A DNA stretch of 64,000 nucleotides from Polynucleobacter sp. UB-Piko-W3 (GTDB lineage Bacteria; Pseudomonadota; Gammaproteobacteria; Burkholderiales; Burkholderiaceae): NCBI RefSeq assembly GCF_018881635.1, contig NZ_JACVPY010000002.1:1427717-1491716 (forward strand), given 5' to 3'. Below are positions 1-10,118 of this stretch, one piece after another; within the stretch, counting starts at the first letter, position 1; each line of letters starts with the position of its first letter. The translations under genes and the position numbers were made by a program. The notes beneath the pieces were generated by a model. The model was not told the origin of the DNA. It made no database searches and saw only the letters and a list, made by a program, of their open reading frames with translations.

Positions 1-210
1 TGCACCACCTGCGCCAGCAATGATGGCCTGCAAACCATTGGCTTGGGCATCCTCTGCATACTGAAACATATCGTCTGGCATGCGATGTGCTGAGAGCACT
101 TTAGCCTCGTGAGCGATGTCAAATTGCTCAAGCATTTGAGCGGCGTGTTGCATCGTCTCCCAATCTGAATTGGAGCCCATCACTATTCCGACTATTGGCT
201 TCTTGTTCAT
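1..210 (-). CDS. purE: 5-(carboxyamino)imidazole ribonucleotide mutase PurE (partial, C-terminus outside window)
   Basis: Reading the minus strand from the ATG at 208-210 gives a protein that opens with MNKKPIVGIVMGSNSDWETM and contains LSAHRMPD and AGAGGA. These are the N-terminal GSxSD and SAHR signatures of class I PurE, which moves the carboxylate of N5-CAIR to give CAIR in de novo purine synthesis. Only the first 70 codons are here and the gene runs off the left edge. It follows purC on the same strand after 39 bases, so it is probably the next gene of the pgk-pyk-fba-purC unit; purK would be expected outside the window. The reading frame is open throughout. Confidence 0.93.
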   Translation of the reverse strand, partial: MNKKPIVGIVMGSNSDWETMQHAAQMLEQFDIAHEAKVLSAHRMPDDMFQYAEDAQANGLQAIIAGAGGA

Positions 211-249
211 CTACCTCTCCAAATGCCCTAAATATTTACTCAGGACCTA

Positions 250-1146
250 TTATCCCTGAGTTAAACGATTCAGGGCTTCACGGTACTTTTGGGCCGTCTT
301 TTCAATCACATTAGCTGGTAATTGCGGCGCAGGGGCAGTCTTAGGCCACAACTTGCCGTGTACTTGGGCAGTTTCCAACCAATCACGCACAAATTGCTTG
401 TCATAGGATGGCGGGTTTGAACCCACATGATAAGTTTCTGCTGGCCAGAAGCGTGAAGAATCTGCAGTGAGGATCTCATCCATCAAAACCAATTGACCCA
501 AATCATCTAAACCAAACTCAAACTTAGTATCAGCAATAATAATTCCACGAGTCGCAGCATAGTCAGATGCTTCTTTATAAAGACGGATGCTGACTGCACG
601 AATTTGATTAGCTAATTTCTCGCCAATGAGTTCAACCACTTTCTCAAATGAAATATTTTCGTCATGATTACCAACTTCTGCTTTGGCGGCAGGGGTAAAA
701 ATTGGCTCAGGTAATTTTTGGGCATTCTCTAAACCAGCAGGCAATGTGATACCACAAACCTTGCCACTTTCTTTGTAGTCCTTCCAGCCGCTTCCAGCGA
801 GATATCCGCGCACAACTGCCTCTACTAAAATAGGCTTTAAGCGCTTAGCAACTACTGCACGACCGATTACTTGAGAAACTTCGTCGGAAGTTACCACATT
901 TGCAGGGTCAATCCCAGTCAAATGATTTGGGATAACGGAAGCTAATTTATCAAACCAAAAATTAGCCATTTGATTAAGAACGATGCCCTTCTCTGGGATT
1001 GGTTCACCCATCACGACATCAAATGCGGATAAGCGATCAGTAGTGATCATCAGTAGCTTGTCATCGCCTAGAGCATAGACATCACGCACCTTACCTTTAG
1101 ATACCAAAGGTAATGACTTAATAGAAGTGGCGTATAAAGCTGGCAT
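250..1146 (-). CDS. purC: Phosphoribosylaminoimidazole-succinocarboxamide synthase (SAICAR synthetase)
   Basis: This 298-residue protein ligates aspartate to CAIR in de novo purine synthesis. Family signatures visible are [10 protein letters not shown] near the N-terminus, [16 protein letters not shown], the [14 protein letters not shown] block and the nucleotide-binding region with DTKFEFG and [14 protein letters not shown]. The length is that of the long beta/gammaproteobacterial and yeast-like PurC form. The start 7 bases after the fba stop and the 39-base gap to purE indicate co-transcription with glycolytic genes upstream. No anomaly is seen. Confidence 0.97.
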   Translation of the reverse strand: MPALYATSIKSLPLVSKGKVRDVYALGDDKLLMITTDRLSAFDVVMGEPIPEKGIVLNQMANFWFDKLASVIPNHLTGIDPANVVTSDEVSQVIGRAVVAKRLKPILVEAVVRGYLAGSGWKDYKESGKVCGITLPAGLENAQKLPEPIFTPAAKAEVGNHDENISFEKVVELIGEKLANQIRAVSIRLYKEASDYAATRGIIIADTKFEFGLDDLGQLVLMDEILTADSSRFWPAETYHVGSNPPSYDKQFVRDWLETAQVHGKLWPKTAPAPQLPANVIEKTAQKYREALNRLTQG

Positions 1147-1153
1147 CTTTAAT

Positions 1154-2218
1154 TCACTTTACGATCTGAGTGAGTTTGCCGCTCTTATAGAGTTCAGCCA
1201 TTTTTTCCAAAGGTATAGGCTTGATTTTAGATGCTTGACCAGCGCAGCCAAAAGCCTGAAAACGTGCGATACAAACTTTCTTAGCTGCTTCGCGCGCTGG
1301 TTTTAGATAATCGCGGGGATCAAATTTGCTTGGATTCTCCATGAGGTAACGGCGGATAGCACCCGTCATTGCTAAGCGGATGTCGGTATCAATATTAATC
1401 TTACGAACACCATTCTTAATACCCTCTTGAATCTCCTCAACGGGGACACCGTAGGTTTCTTTCATATCGCCACCGAACTCACGAATCTCTGCCAGTAATT
1501 CTTGCGGAACACTAGAAGAGCCATGCATTACCAAGTGCGTATTCGGAATACGCATATGAATTTCTCTAATACGATCAATCGCCAAAATATCGCCTGTAGG
1601 CTTCTTAGTAAATTTATAAGCGCCGTGGCTAGTACCAATCGCAATCGCTAAGGCATCACACTGAGTAGCCTTCACAAAGTCAGCAGCTTGTTCAACGTCT
1701 GTTAATAACTGTTCACGAGTCATCTTGCCATCGGCACCATGACCATCCTCTTTATCACCCTGCATTGTTTCCAAAGAGCCCAAAACTCCCAGCTCTGCTT
1801 CCACGGTAACTCCAATGGAATGAGAAAACTTCACCACTTCCTGAGATACGGCTAAGTTGTACTCGTAACTGGCTACCGTTTTGCCATCGGCTTCAAGCGA
1901 ACCATCCATCATCACGCTAGTAAAACCACTCTTGATTGCCGCCATACAGACAGCTGGGCTTTGACCATGATCTTGATGCATGACAACTGGAATATGGGGA
2001 TATGCTTCGACAGCTGCAGAGATGAGGTGACGTAAAAATGCCTCACCAGCATATTTACGTGCGCCAGCAGATGCTTGCATGATGACTGGTGAATCAGCCT
2101 CATTAGCCGCCTCCATAATTGCGGTCACTTGTTCAAGGTTATTGACATTAAACGCCGGTAAACCATAACCGTTTTCAGCAGCATGATCCAAAAGTTGCCG
2201 TAAAGATACTAAAGCCAT
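1154..2218 (-). CDS. fba: Class II fructose-1,6-bisphosphate aldolase
   Basis: The 354-residue protein is a zinc-dependent class II aldolase (CbbA/Fba type) that interconverts fructose 1,6-bisphosphate with dihydroxyacetone phosphate and glyceraldehyde 3-phosphate. It opens [19 protein letters not shown], carries the metal-site HQDHG block near residue 82, an ELGVLGS segment, [11 protein letters not shown] and [10 protein letters not shown], and ends with the NIDTDIRLA phosphate-binding region. It lies between pyk (46 bases upstream) and purC (7 bases downstream), all on the minus strand. No class I features are present. Confidence 0.97.
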   Translation of the reverse strand: MALVSLRQLLDHAAENGYGLPAFNVNNLEQVTAIMEAANEADSPVIMQASAGARKYAGEAFLRHLISAAVEAYPHIPVVMHQDHGQSPAVCMAAIKSGFTSVMMDGSLEADGKTVASYEYNLAVSQEVVKFSHSIGVTVEAELGVLGSLETMQGDKEDGHGADGKMTREQLLTDVEQAADFVKATQCDALAIAIGTSHGAYKFTKKPTGDILAIDRIREIHMRIPNTHLVMHGSSSVPQELLAEIREFGGDMKETYGVPVEEIQEGIKNGVRKINIDTDIRLAMTGAIRRYLMENPSKFDPRDYLKPAREAAKKVCIARFQAFGCAGQASKIKPIPLEKMAELYKSGKLTQIVK

Positions 2219-2264
2219 GATTTTCTCTTAATAGATATAGGTAAATAGTTAATCAATATACAAA

Positions 2265-3701
2265 TTACTTCACATGAACAATTTTGAGGGTATTCGTGCC
2301 ACCAGGTTCGCCCATTGGCTCCCCAGAAGTCAGCACGACAGTATCGCCCTTTTTAACTGCGCCAGCCTTTTTCAAGCAGGCTTCTACTTCTTGCAAAGCA
2401 GTATCGCGGTCTTTGGTGTAATCCAAACCAATTGGCGTGACATTACGATAAGTACTTAAAGCTCTTTGGGTGGCAATCTTTGAAGTCAATGCAAAGATGG
2501 GTACATGAATATTATGACGGCTCATCCAAATTGGGGTTGAACCAGAATCCGTCAAGGCAGCAATCGCATTTGCATGCAAATGATGCGCAGTAAATAAAGC
2601 GCCCAAGGCAATTGTTTGATCAATGCGGGTAAATCGTTGATCTAAAAAGTCGGTATCCAATTTTACTGTATCTGATTTCTCAGCTTCAACACAGATCTCG
2701 GCCATCGCTTTAATAGTTTGTATTGGATATGAGCCAGCAGCAGACTCAGCGGAGAGCATCACAGCATCCGTTCCATCCAATACGGCATTGGCTACGTCAC
2801 TTACTTCAGCGCGTGTGGGTACTGGAGCATTAATCATCGACTCCATCATTTGGGTTGCTGTAATCGTAAATTTATCGGCCTCACGCGCCCAAGAAATCAT
2901 CCGCTTTTGTAATGCAGGCACTGCAGCGTTACCAACCTCAATAGCGAGATCGCCACGGGCAACCATAATGCCATCACTTTGCTCAATAATGCTTTTGAGT
3001 GCTTTAGGCTCAATCGCTTCTGCACGCTCGACCTTAGCAATGGTTCGCACTTTGCCAACACCATATTTAGCACTAGCAGCATCAGCTAGCTTACGTGCAT
3101 ATGCCATATCAGCGCCATCTTTTGGAAAGCTAATCGCCAAGAAATCAACGCCCATGGCAATTGCAGCATCTAGATCAGCAATATCTTTTTCAGTAAGCGC
3201 TGGTGCTGTCAAACCACCACCGGCACGGTTGATACCCTTGTTATTTGAGAGTGGCCCGCCTTGTTCCACGAGTGTGAAGATTTCCCCGCCCTTAACGCTC
3301 TCAACACGCAGTACAACCAAGCCATCATTTAATAAGAGGCGATCGCCAGGCTTCACATCATTTGGGAGCTCTTTGTAATCAAGCCCCACACGTCCTTGAT
3401 TGCCAAGCTCACAGGCGACGTCCAGAATAAACTTCTCACCCTCTTTAAGAAGAATTTTGCTATCTGCAAATTTGCCCACACGAATCTTAGGGCCCTGCAG
3501 ATCGGCCATGATGCCAACCTCTTTGCCCACTTCGGCAGAAATGCTTCTGACTAAGTCATGGCGTGCTTTGTGATCTGCCACAGTCCCGTGTGAGAAGTTC
3601 ATGCGCACCACATCAACACCTGCGCGGATCATATCGCGCAATACTTCAGGCTTTTCAGATGCTGGTCCTAGAGTTGCAATAATTTTTGTTGCTCTTAACA
3701 T
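2265..3701 (-). CDS. pyk: Pyruvate kinase
   Basis: This 478-residue enzyme makes pyruvate and ATP from phosphoenolpyruvate and ADP. It starts MLRATKIIATLGPAS, shows the RMNFSHG substrate-binding motif, the MADLQGPKIRVG block, the catalytic lysine region RTIAKVERAEAIE, MVARGDLAIEVG and the TATQMMESMI signature. The C-terminal regulatory domain is complete. The start lies only two bases after the pgk stop, so translation is probably coupled. The plus-strand open frames inside this gene are antisense shadows with no family likeness. Confidence 0.97.
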   Translation of the reverse strand: MLRATKIIATLGPASEKPEVLRDMIRAGVDVVRMNFSHGTVADHKARHDLVRSISAEVGKEVGIMADLQGPKIRVGKFADSKILLKEGEKFILDVACELGNQGRVGLDYKELPNDVKPGDRLLLNDGLVVLRVESVKGGEIFTLVEQGGPLSNNKGINRAGGGLTAPALTEKDIADLDAAIAMGVDFLAISFPKDGADMAYARKLADAASAKYGVGKVRTIAKVERAEAIEPKALKSIIEQSDGIMVARGDLAIEVGNAAVPALQKRMISWAREADKFTITATQMMESMINAPVPTRAEVSDVANAVLDGTDAVMLSAESAAGSYPIQTIKAMAEICVEAEKSDTVKLDTDFLDQRFTRIDQTIALGALFTAHHLHANAIAALTDSGSTPIWMSRHNIHVPIFALTSKIATQRALSTYRNVTPIGLDYTKDRDTALQEVEACLKKAGAVKKGDTVVLTSGEPMGEPGGTNTLKIVHVK

Positions 3702-3703
3702 AT

Positions 3704-4915
3704 TTAGTCTTTCGCTCTTTCTGCAAGTACTGCAAAGGCTGGCAAAGTTTTACCTTCGAGAAATTCTAAGAAAGCGCCACCACCAGTTGAAATGTAATCC
3801 ACTTGATTCTCAATACCGTACTTAGCAATCGCTGCTAAGGTATCTCCACCTCCAGCGATTGAGAATGCTGGTGAGTGTGCAATTGCTGCAGCCAGCATTT
3901 TTGTACCACCGCCAAATTGATCAATTTCGAAGACGCCTAATGGGCCATTCCAGACAATTGTGCCTGCATGCGCAAGCATTGTGGAAAGGCGCGCAGCAGT
4001 CTTAGGACCGATATCCAAAATCATGTCATCTTCGGCAACTTGATCTGCAGGTACACGATTTGCGCGGGCTAGCGGAGAGAGCTCATTTGCAACGACGACA
4101 TCCTCAGGAATGGGTACATGGGCACCGCGCTTTTCCATGAGATTCATAATTTCTCTAGCTTCGTTGACCAAGTCTGGCTCGGCAAGCGATTTACCAATTG
4201 GTAAACCTTTAGCAAGCATGAAGGTATTGGCAATACCTCCACCCACAATCAATTCATCGACTTTCTCAGAGAGAGCCTTCAGAATGGTGAGCTTAGAGGA
4301 CACTTTAGAGCCGGCAACGATCGCTATTAGGGGACGTCTTGGATTTGCTAATGCACGACTTAGTGCGTCTAATTCAGCTGCCATCAATGGACCAGCACAA
4401 GCAACTGGTGCAAACTTAGCAACGCCATTGGTGGTTGCTTCAGCACGATGTGCAGTACCAAATGCATCATTTACATAAACATCGCATAGAGCCGCAATTT
4501 TTTTAGCTAGCGCATCATCATTTTTTTTCTCACCCACATTTACTCGGCAGTTTTCCAAGAGCACTACTTCGCCTGGCTGTACTTGAAATCCTCCATCGAC
4601 CCAATTACTAATGAGTGGTACTTTGCGATGAAGCAAAGTAGCAATCCGATCGGCGATCGGGGCTAAGCTATCTTCAGATTTAAATTGGCCTTCAATGGGT
4701 CGCCCTAAGTGAGAGGTCACCATCACTGCAGCGCCAGCGTCCAGACACATCTGCAATGCAGGCATCGAGGCCCGAATACGCGTGTCTTCAGTAATGTTGC
4801 CTGCCTCATCTTGGGGCACATTGAGGTCGGCGCGAATCAGCACCCGCTTCCCCTTTAATTGGCCCGCTTGGGCTAATTCACTTAAACGTTTAACTTGAAA
4901 TAAGGCTTCCGGCAT
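3704..4915 (-). CDS. pgk: Phosphoglycerate kinase
   Basis: The product is a 403-residue phosphoglycerate kinase, which transfers phosphate from 1,3-bisphosphoglycerate to ADP. I place the start at the ATG 4913-4915 ([15 protein letters not shown]), not at an open-frame extension that reaches 5074: the additional 53 residues are basic, have no family likeness and run through the divergent promoter region. Signatures include [29 protein letters not shown], ending with WNGPLGVFE and GGGDTLAAI for the nucleotide. It is the first gene of the pgk-pyk-fba-purC-purE unit. Confidence 0.96.
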   Translation of the reverse strand: MPEALFQVKRLSELAQAGQLKGKRVLIRADLNVPQDEAGNITEDTRIRASMPALQMCLDAGAAVMVTSHLGRPIEGQFKSEDSLAPIADRIATLLHRKVPLISNWVDGGFQVQPGEVVLLENCRVNVGEKKNDDALAKKIAALCDVYVNDAFGTAHRAEATTNGVAKFAPVACAGPLMAAELDALSRALANPRRPLIAIVAGSKVSSKLTILKALSEKVDELIVGGGIANTFMLAKGLPIGKSLAEPDLVNEAREIMNLMEKRGAHVPIPEDVVVANELSPLARANRVPADQVAEDDMILDIGPKTAARLSTMLAHAGTIVWNGPLGVFEIDQFGGGTKMLAAAIAHSPAFSIAGGGDTLAAIAKYGIENQVDYISTGGGAFLEFLEGKTLPAFAVLAERAKD

Positions 4916-5104
4916 GGGATTGGGCAAATGTGGTGATTTATGAGGAATACTCCATTCTAAATCGTCTAGCCCAAATATCCCACAGGATCTCAGACACCCT
5001 GCAGTCCTGCCTGCTCTACAATAGGAGCTTGGACGCATTTTGGGTCTAGGGCCATAAACCCTCCCTCGGCGCACCGATTAACTAGACACAAAAAGGTAGA
5101 GAAA

Positions 5105-6028
5105 ATGTCGATGTCCGACCGCGATGGCTTTATTTGGTCCGATGGGAAGCTCATTCCCTGGCGTGAGGCCAATATTCACGTTCTAACCCATAGTCTGCAC
5201 TACGGTATGGGCGTATTTGAGGGCATCCGCGCCTACAAAACACCCCAAGGTACAGCCATTTTCCGCCTCCCAGAGCATGTCAAGCGCCTCTTTAATGGCA
5301 CCAAGATTTTTCAAATGAACATGCCTTTCAGCCCAGAAGTGATTACCAAGGCAATTATTGATGTGGTCAACAGCAATAAGCTCGAGGCCTGCTACATCCG
5401 TCCAATCATCTTTATTGGCTCCCAGAAACTCGGCATCTCTCCCAAAGGAAATAGTATTCATACGGCGATTGCTGCCTGGGAATGGGGTGCTTATTTAGGT
5501 GAAGATGGGCTCAATAAAGGCATTCGGGTAAAGACATCTTCATTTACCCGCCACTTTGTGAATTCTTCACTCGTGCGCGCTAAGGCCTCTGGCTATTACA
5601 TCAACTCTATTTTGGCCAATCAAGAAGTCACAGCCAATGGATATGACGAAGCTTTATTGCTTGATACCGAGGGTTATGTGTCCGAGGGTTCTGGCGAAAA
5701 TCTTTTCATGATTCGTAATGGCATTGTGTACACCCCTGACTTAGCATCCTGCTTGGATGGTATTACGCGCGACTCTGTCATTCAGATTGCAAAAGATCTT
5801 GGATATGAAGTTCGTGAAAAACGGTTGACGCGTGATGAAGTTTATTCCGCAGATGAAGCTTTCTTTACTGGTACTGCAGCTGAAGTAACTCCGATTCGTG
5901 AGTTAGATGACCGCTCTATTGGTGATGGTAAGCGTGGTCCGATTACTGAACAAATTCAGAAGACGTATTTCGATGCGGTGTACGGCAGAAATGATCAATA
6001 CAAATCTTGGCTCACCTACGTTAAGTAA
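5105..6028 (+). CDS. ilvE: Branched-chain amino acid aminotransferase
   Basis: This 307-residue PLP enzyme of fold-type IV swaps amino groups between branched-chain amino acids and 2-oxoglutarate, the last step of valine, leucine and isoleucine synthesis. Evidence is the HYGMGVFEGIRAY block, the catalytic lysine in RAKASGYYINS, the GSGENLF motif, and the C-terminal FFTGTAAEVTPIREL signature. An AGGTAGAG ribosome site precedes the ATG; a second in-frame ATG two codons later is a possible alternative. It is divergent from pgk with about 190 bases between the starts, and is followed closely by the small CHCC zinc protein. Confidence 0.96.
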   Translation: MSMSDRDGFIWSDGKLIPWREANIHVLTHSLHYGMGVFEGIRAYKTPQGTAIFRLPEHVKRLFNGTKIFQMNMPFSPEVITKAIIDVVNSNKLEACYIRPIIFIGSQKLGISPKGNSIHTAIAAWEWGAYLGEDGLNKGIRVKTSSFTRHFVNSSLVRAKASGYYINSILANQEVTANGYDEALLLDTEGYVSEGSGENLFMIRNGIVYTPDLASCLDGITRDSVIQIAKDLGYEVREKRLTRDEVYSADEAFFTGTAAEVTPIRELDDRSIGDGKRGPITEQIQKTYFDAVYGRNDQYKSWLTYVK

Positions 6029-6040
6029 TCAGGAAAAAAG

Positions 6041-6229
6041 ATGCCTCAAGCTCAAGTTGTGATGGTGGATGGAAAGGACTTGCCATTACATTGCCCCACC
6101 AATCAAACTCCAGCCTGGAATTCTCATCCGCGAGTCTTCTTGGACATCACCAAAACTGGGGAAGCGAAGTGCCCATATTGCGGCGCTGAATATAAGCTCG
6201 TTCCCGGCACCGAGCCACACGGACACTAA
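6041..6229 (+). CDS. Small CHCC-type zinc-finger protein
   Basis: This 62-residue protein has a C-terminal zinc-ribbon: His and Cys ligands in LHCP and HPRVFLD, then CPYCGAEYKL. That is the zf-CHCC domain found in the NDUFS6-like subunit of complex I and in small free-standing bacterial proteins placed behind ilvE in betaproteobacteria. The start is 12 bases after the ilvE stop with a GGAAAA ribosome site, so it is probably co-transcribed. The molecular role of the bacterial protein is not known to me. Confidence 0.85.
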   Translation: MPQAQVVMVDGKDLPLHCPTNQTPAWNSHPRVFLDITKTGEAKCPYCGAEYKLVPGTEPHGH

Positions 6230-6235
6230 GCCTTA

Positions 6236-6260
6236 TCAGCACCTCATCATGGGGTGCTGA
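6236..6260 (+). terminator. Hairpin between the zinc-finger gene and waaF
   Basis: TCAGCACC and GGTGCTGA form an 8-bp perfect stem around a 9-base loop, just after the zinc-finger gene stop. There is no T-run after it, so it is either a weak terminator or an RNA processing/stabilising stem before waaF. Seen directly; function is inferred. Confidence 0.35.
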
Positions 6261-6275
6261 CTCGGGATACAACAC

Positions 6276-7310
6276 ATGCAAAGTATTCTGATCATTGCCC
6301 CGAATTGGATTGGGGATGCTGTAAGTACCCAGCCTCTTCTGGCTAATCTCAAGGTGCTTTATCCAAATTCTCAGATTGATGTTCTTGCTAGCAATTGGGT
6401 GGCGCCGATCTATCGTGCCTGCTCGCAAGTGCATGAAGTCATTGAGGCGAAGTTTGAGCATAAAAAACTGCAATGGAACTTACGTAAGCAAATAGCCAAA
6501 AAAATTCAGGCTAAAAACTATCAGGCCTGTTTTGTATTACCCAACAGTTTTAAATCTGCGCTGATCCCCTGGTTAGCCAATATTCCCTTTCGGATTGGCT
6601 ATCGCGGCGAATTGCGTTTTGGCCTGATTAATTTAGCCCTAAACAACCCAAGCAAAGTTAATCGCCCACCGATGGTGGAGCACTATTTAGCCCTGAGCCA
6701 ACTTCTCAAAGATGATGAATCTATTTCCCTTGATAAATTAGTACCCAAGTTAAATGTATCTGGCGCAGCGAAACAACAAGTAGAGCAAAAATTGCAAGGC
6801 GCTAACATCAATAGCAACTCTATTTATGCAATATGCCCTGGAGCAGAATATGGTCCATCTAAAAGATGGCCTACCGAATACTTTGCAGTGTTGGCACAGC
6901 AACTCATTAAGCAAAACTCAAATAATCAGATCATTCTTTTAGGTAGCAAAAATGATCATTCTCTTGCTCAAGAAATTACCTCCCAGGGACAGCAAGCTAG
7001 TAATGTTCATAACTGGTGTGGCAATACATCACTAGATGAAGCAATTGCCTTGATTGGCATGAGTAAAGCGGTGGTCAGCAATGATTCAGGGCTGATGCAT
7101 ATTGCAGCTGCGTTACAGATCCCTCAAGTTGCCATTTTTGGCTCCAGCGATCCAGCGCACACGCCGCCTTTATCAGATAGGGCTAAGATAATCTGGCTCA
7201 ATATGTCTTGTAGCCCATGTCACAAAAGAGTATGCCCCCTAGGGCACTTACGCTGCCTAAAAGATATCCTGCCAGAGCAAGTATTGATTACACTCAACAC
7301 ATTGAAGTAA
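6276..7310 (+). CDS. waaF: Lipopolysaccharide heptosyltransferase II (GT9 family)
   Basis: The 344-residue protein adds the second heptose to the LPS inner core, acting on the cytoplasmic face of the inner membrane with ADP-heptose. Family marks are the N-terminal ILIIAPNWIGDAV, the mid-protein CPGAEYGPSKRWP, the VVSNDSGLMHIAAAL nucleotide-sugar region and the cysteine-rich CSPCHKRVCPLGHLRC stretch near the C-terminus, which is typical of WaaF. WaaC and WaaQ are alternatives in the same family, but the NWIGDAV start and the cysteine cluster fit WaaF. gmhB at 50 kb supplies an earlier step of the same pathway. Confidence 0.92.
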   Translation: MQSILIIAPNWIGDAVSTQPLLANLKVLYPNSQIDVLASNWVAPIYRACSQVHEVIEAKFEHKKLQWNLRKQIAKKIQAKNYQACFVLPNSFKSALIPWLANIPFRIGYRGELRFGLINLALNNPSKVNRPPMVEHYLALSQLLKDDESISLDKLVPKLNVSGAAKQQVEQKLQGANINSNSIYAICPGAEYGPSKRWPTEYFAVLAQQLIKQNSNNQIILLGSKNDHSLAQEITSQGQQASNVHNWCGNTSLDEAIALIGMSKAVVSNDSGLMHIAAALQIPQVAIFGSSDPAHTPPLSDRAKIIWLNMSCSPCHKRVCPLGHLRCLKDILPEQVLITLNTLK

Positions 7311-7328
7311 TTACTGGAAAAGTAAGCG

Positions 7329-7763
7329 ATGACTAAACTTGCAAGGCTCTTTCATAATGCCGATGAAGTCGTAGATGCTTGGCGAGAGGCGCTACGCAAT
7401 CGTGATGTCAAAGGTGCTTTGGATATCTGGCTTGATGATGACTCCATCACCTGCGTCCTGCCCGAAGGGCATCGTCTTAGCGGTCATGTAGAAATTCGGA
7501 AGGGCTTGGAGAGACTTTTATCTAAGCAGCCATTATTTTTAGAGCCGATTGCTTGTATTAGCCACTCTATTCCAGGTGCTGCGATTTATGACACTACAGA
7601 AGCAGTCCACCTCAGAGCTGATCAAGTAGAGGCTGAATTTTTCCTCAATATCACATTAGTACTCTTGCAAGATAGTCAAGGTTGGCGCATTGCACACCTA
7701 CATTCCAGTCGCTCGACTGAAGAAACTTTTGATGCCCCCTCTACACCACACGGCCTCCATTAA
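7329..7763 (+). CDS. SnoaL/NTF2-like small protein
   Basis: This 144-residue protein opens with a helical segment containing VVDAWREALRNRDVKGAL and then shows alternating strands (SITCVLPEGHRLSG, AEFFLNITLVLLQ, WRIAHLHSS). That is the cone-shaped NTF2-like fold of the SnoaL/DUF4440 group, used for small-molecule binding or isomerase-type chemistry. No signal peptide is seen. It sits 18 bases after waaF and 8 bases before the next gene, so the three may be one transcript. The ligand is unknown. Confidence 0.7.
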   Translation: MTKLARLFHNADEVVDAWREALRNRDVKGALDIWLDDDSITCVLPEGHRLSGHVEIRKGLERLLSKQPLFLEPIACISHSIPGAAIYDTTEAVHLRADQVEAEFFLNITLVLLQDSQGWRIAHLHSSRSTEETFDAPSTPHGLH

Positions 7764-7771
7764 AGATCGAC

Positions 7772-8386
7772 ATGGATGAGCACGTATTAAGGTCACTCAT
7801 CAAGTGGCCTAGTGTGCCTGATTGCTTTGGTTGGCTTGCTTTAGATCGTCGAGGACAATGGCGTATGCGTGATGAATTTGCGCAGCAAAATAAATTACCT
7901 GGCCAAGTCATTACTCATAGAACCTTAAATGAATTCATCTCCAGAAACTATGCATGCGATAGTCTAGGTAGATACTTTTTTCAGAATGGCCCACAGCGTG
8001 TCTTTATCACGCTCGACGCCACACCTTGGGTAGCCCGTATCACCCTAAGCGAGAGTGGCTTAGAACTGATTACTCAATGCAATAATCCGATAGAGGCTGC
8101 TCGCGCATTAAGTGATGAAAAGGGTAATATTTACATCGTTGGAAAAGTGAATCAACTAATCTACCGGCAAGAAAATAAAGATTCGTTTACTAAAGAAGAT
8201 TGCCAGACAGTAGCACTTTTACATGATCATGACTTGGATCACTTCTCCCAATTGGCAAAACTGCATGAAGAAGCCTGTAGTTTTGGTGGCTCTTGGGAAT
8301 GGCAAGGCAAACAATTGTCCTTAGGCCCGATCCATTCAGAAGAGTTGGCTGCTCGCTTTCAATTCATTGCAAGGCCAAGCAATTAA
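7772..8386 (+). CDS. Conserved hypothetical protein, possibly DUF2946-like
   Basis: A 204-residue soluble protein with no signal peptide or membrane helix. The opening (MDEHVLRSLIKWPSVPDCFGW, then LALDRRGQWRMRDEF) resembles a Burkholderiaceae family that I recall labelled DUF2946 family protein; I am not certain of that label. Tryptophan- and histidine-rich segments (HDHDLDHFSQL, GSWEWQGKQL) stand out. It follows the NTF2-like gene by 8 bases and is convergent with the protease gene, with 8 bases between the stops. No function can be assigned. Confidence 0.6.
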   Translation: MDEHVLRSLIKWPSVPDCFGWLALDRRGQWRMRDEFAQQNKLPGQVITHRTLNEFISRNYACDSLGRYFFQNGPQRVFITLDATPWVARITLSESGLELITQCNNPIEAARALSDEKGNIYIVGKVNQLIYRQENKDSFTKEDCQTVALLHDHDLDHFSQLAKLHEEACSFGGSWEWQGKQLSLGPIHSEELAARFQFIARPSN

Positions 8387-8394
8387 TCGCAATC

Positions 8395-10095
8395 CTAACT
8401 AGGTATTTTGCCCTGCTCTTTGAGCTCATCTTGATACTGCCTTTGCATTTCTCTTAAGCGCGCGTCAATACTGGAGCCTTGATAGTAGTCAGACCCACCT
8501 GCCGAACGAGCGATCTTCAATTGCTCAATTGCTGATGGCCAAGCTCCTTCAAGAGCATATTTTTCTCCAAGAGCAAAATGACGCATTGGTACATTCTTAG
8601 CCTGATCATAGGATTTTGATAGCAAACTCCACCAGACAATTTCATTAGGCTGCAAGCGAGTACGGGCTTTAAGCCAGACAATTGCATCATTGGTACGACC
8701 GAGCACTAAATCCGCATTGATCATCGCGGCGCCCGCAGCATAAGACTGAGGGTAAGCACGCAAAGTAGCTTGTGCAATTTGTAAAGCTTCTACACCCTTG
8801 CCTTTGGCTAAGGCCAATTCAGATGCAGTAATGTCTAAAGATAAGCTTTGCCTCTGAATCGGTGAGCCTGGTGCGCTGGCAGCTTGAGCCAAATTGCGAG
8901 CTTGTTGTAAATATGCTTCTGCTTGATCTACTTTTCCTTGGCGTTGTGCAATGAGTGCTAAACCGTAAAAACCTTCCATTTGCTTACCCGCTTGAGGCTG
9001 CTTACTTAAGCTTTCAAAAGTATTTTTAAGGTCATACATACCACTCGAAGTACCAGACTGCTCCATACGCGCTCTAGCTTTAATAAAATAAAACTCTACT
9101 GCGGTGGGAACATTACGCGCAGCGACCCTCCTTGCTCTATCTTGCATGTCAGCAATACGATCAGTCGTTAAAGGATGGGTACGGACATAGGCTGGAACAC
9201 CCTTATCCATCACGCCGGTAGCTCTTTGTAAGCGCTGAAAGAAGCCTGGGGCACCATTTACATCGTATCCACTGGCCTCCAAAATCTGAAAGCCAATACG
9301 GTCTGCCTCACGCTCAGCATCTCTTGAGTATGAAAGTTGATTATCGATAGCCATTGCCTGACCGCCCTGCATCAGACCAGCAGCTGCCGAAGGATTGCGA
9401 GACATAGCTAATGCACCAAGTACCATACCTGCAATGGCGATCATGTTATTAGTAGATTGCTTATCCATTTGGCGCGCAAGGTGACGTTGCAATACATGTC
9501 CTGTTTCATGACCCATGACAGATGCCACTTCTGAATCTGTTTCTGCACTTACCAGTAGGCCCGTATGAAAACCAATAAATCCGCCTGGCAAAGCAAAGGC
9601 ATTAATGCTGCTGTCTTTGACTGCAAAGACTTCAAAGTTGTAGGCGCCACTACCCTGTTCATTGGCGCCACCAAGCTGCAATTGTTTAGCAGCCTGCAAT
9701 AATCGGCGCTCCATAGCGTTTAGAAAATCATAGATCGGTAAATCATTTGAATAATCTGGATCGGGACGAATCTGGCGCATGATCATTTCGCCATACTTTC
9801 GCTCATCTATCCGACTCAGAGAGTCGCCCCCAGGATCACCCATATCGGGCAAAATAATATTAGGCTGGCTTTGTAAAGTATTGCGATTAGGCAGCTTGGA
9901 AGATTTAGCATCCGGAGACTGCATCGCTTTGCCGATATTTTGAATGGCTGCAGAATTACCATCTACAGAGACATCTCCGACAGGAGTAGCAGCATAAGCA
10001 GGCATAACACCTGAGCAGAACAAAGCGAGTGCCAGCTGAGCAGCTAAAAGACGCTGCCAAAACGAGGTTTTTCTAAGGAACTTTATATCCTGCAT
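8395..10095 (-). CDS. bepA: Periplasmic M48 zinc metalloprotease with TPR repeats (BepA/YfgC type)
   Basis: A 566-residue exported protein. The N-terminus has a signal peptide (basic start, [14 protein letters not shown] core, cleavage near AYAA). The M48 zinc site HETGH is at residues 196-200, with the third ligand in the EREAD motif near 261-265, and the C-terminal 250 residues are helical and TPR-like. This matches BepA, which helps assemble or degrade LptD and other outer-membrane proteins. It is longer than the E. coli protein (about 490), mostly because of the low-complexity stretch after the signal peptide. The start lies only 23 bases from divergent moaC. lptD and surA are also in this window. 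Confidence 0.87.
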   Translation of the reverse strand: MQDIKFLRKTSFWQRLLAAQLALALFCSGVMPAYAATPVGDVSVDGNSAAIQNIGKAMQSPDAKSSKLPNRNTLQSQPNIILPDMGDPGGDSLSRIDERKYGEMIMRQIRPDPDYSNDLPIYDFLNAMERRLLQAAKQLQLGGANEQGSGAYNFEVFAVKDSSINAFALPGGFIGFHTGLLVSAETDSEVASVMGHETGHVLQRHLARQMDKQSTNNMIAIAGMVLGALAMSRNPSAAAGLMQGGQAMAIDNQLSYSRDAEREADRIGFQILEASGYDVNGAPGFFQRLQRATGVMDKGVPAYVRTHPLTTDRIADMQDRARRVAARNVPTAVEFYFIKARARMEQSGTSSGMYDLKNTFESLSKQPQAGKQMEGFYGLALIAQRQGKVDQAEAYLQQARNLAQAASAPGSPIQRQSLSLDITASELALAKGKGVEALQIAQATLRAYPQSYAAGAAMINADLVLGRTNDAIVWLKARTRLQPNEIVWWSLLSKSYDQAKNVPMRHFALGEKYALEGAWPSAIEQLKIARSAGGSDYYQGSSIDARLREMQRQYQDELKEQGKIPS

Positions 10096-10118
10096 CTCTA
10101 TATGGTAAAACTTATCCC

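Noticed and set aside
2788-3378. 196-residue plus-strand frame inside pyk
   Set aside because: It is antisense to a clear pyruvate kinase, low in complexity (Ala/Ser/Ile/Pro), and shows no known domain.
4916-5074. N-terminal extension of pgk by 53 residues
   Set aside because: The stretch is basic with no likeness to the family, whereas [15 protein letters not shown] begins where phosphoglycerate kinases begin.
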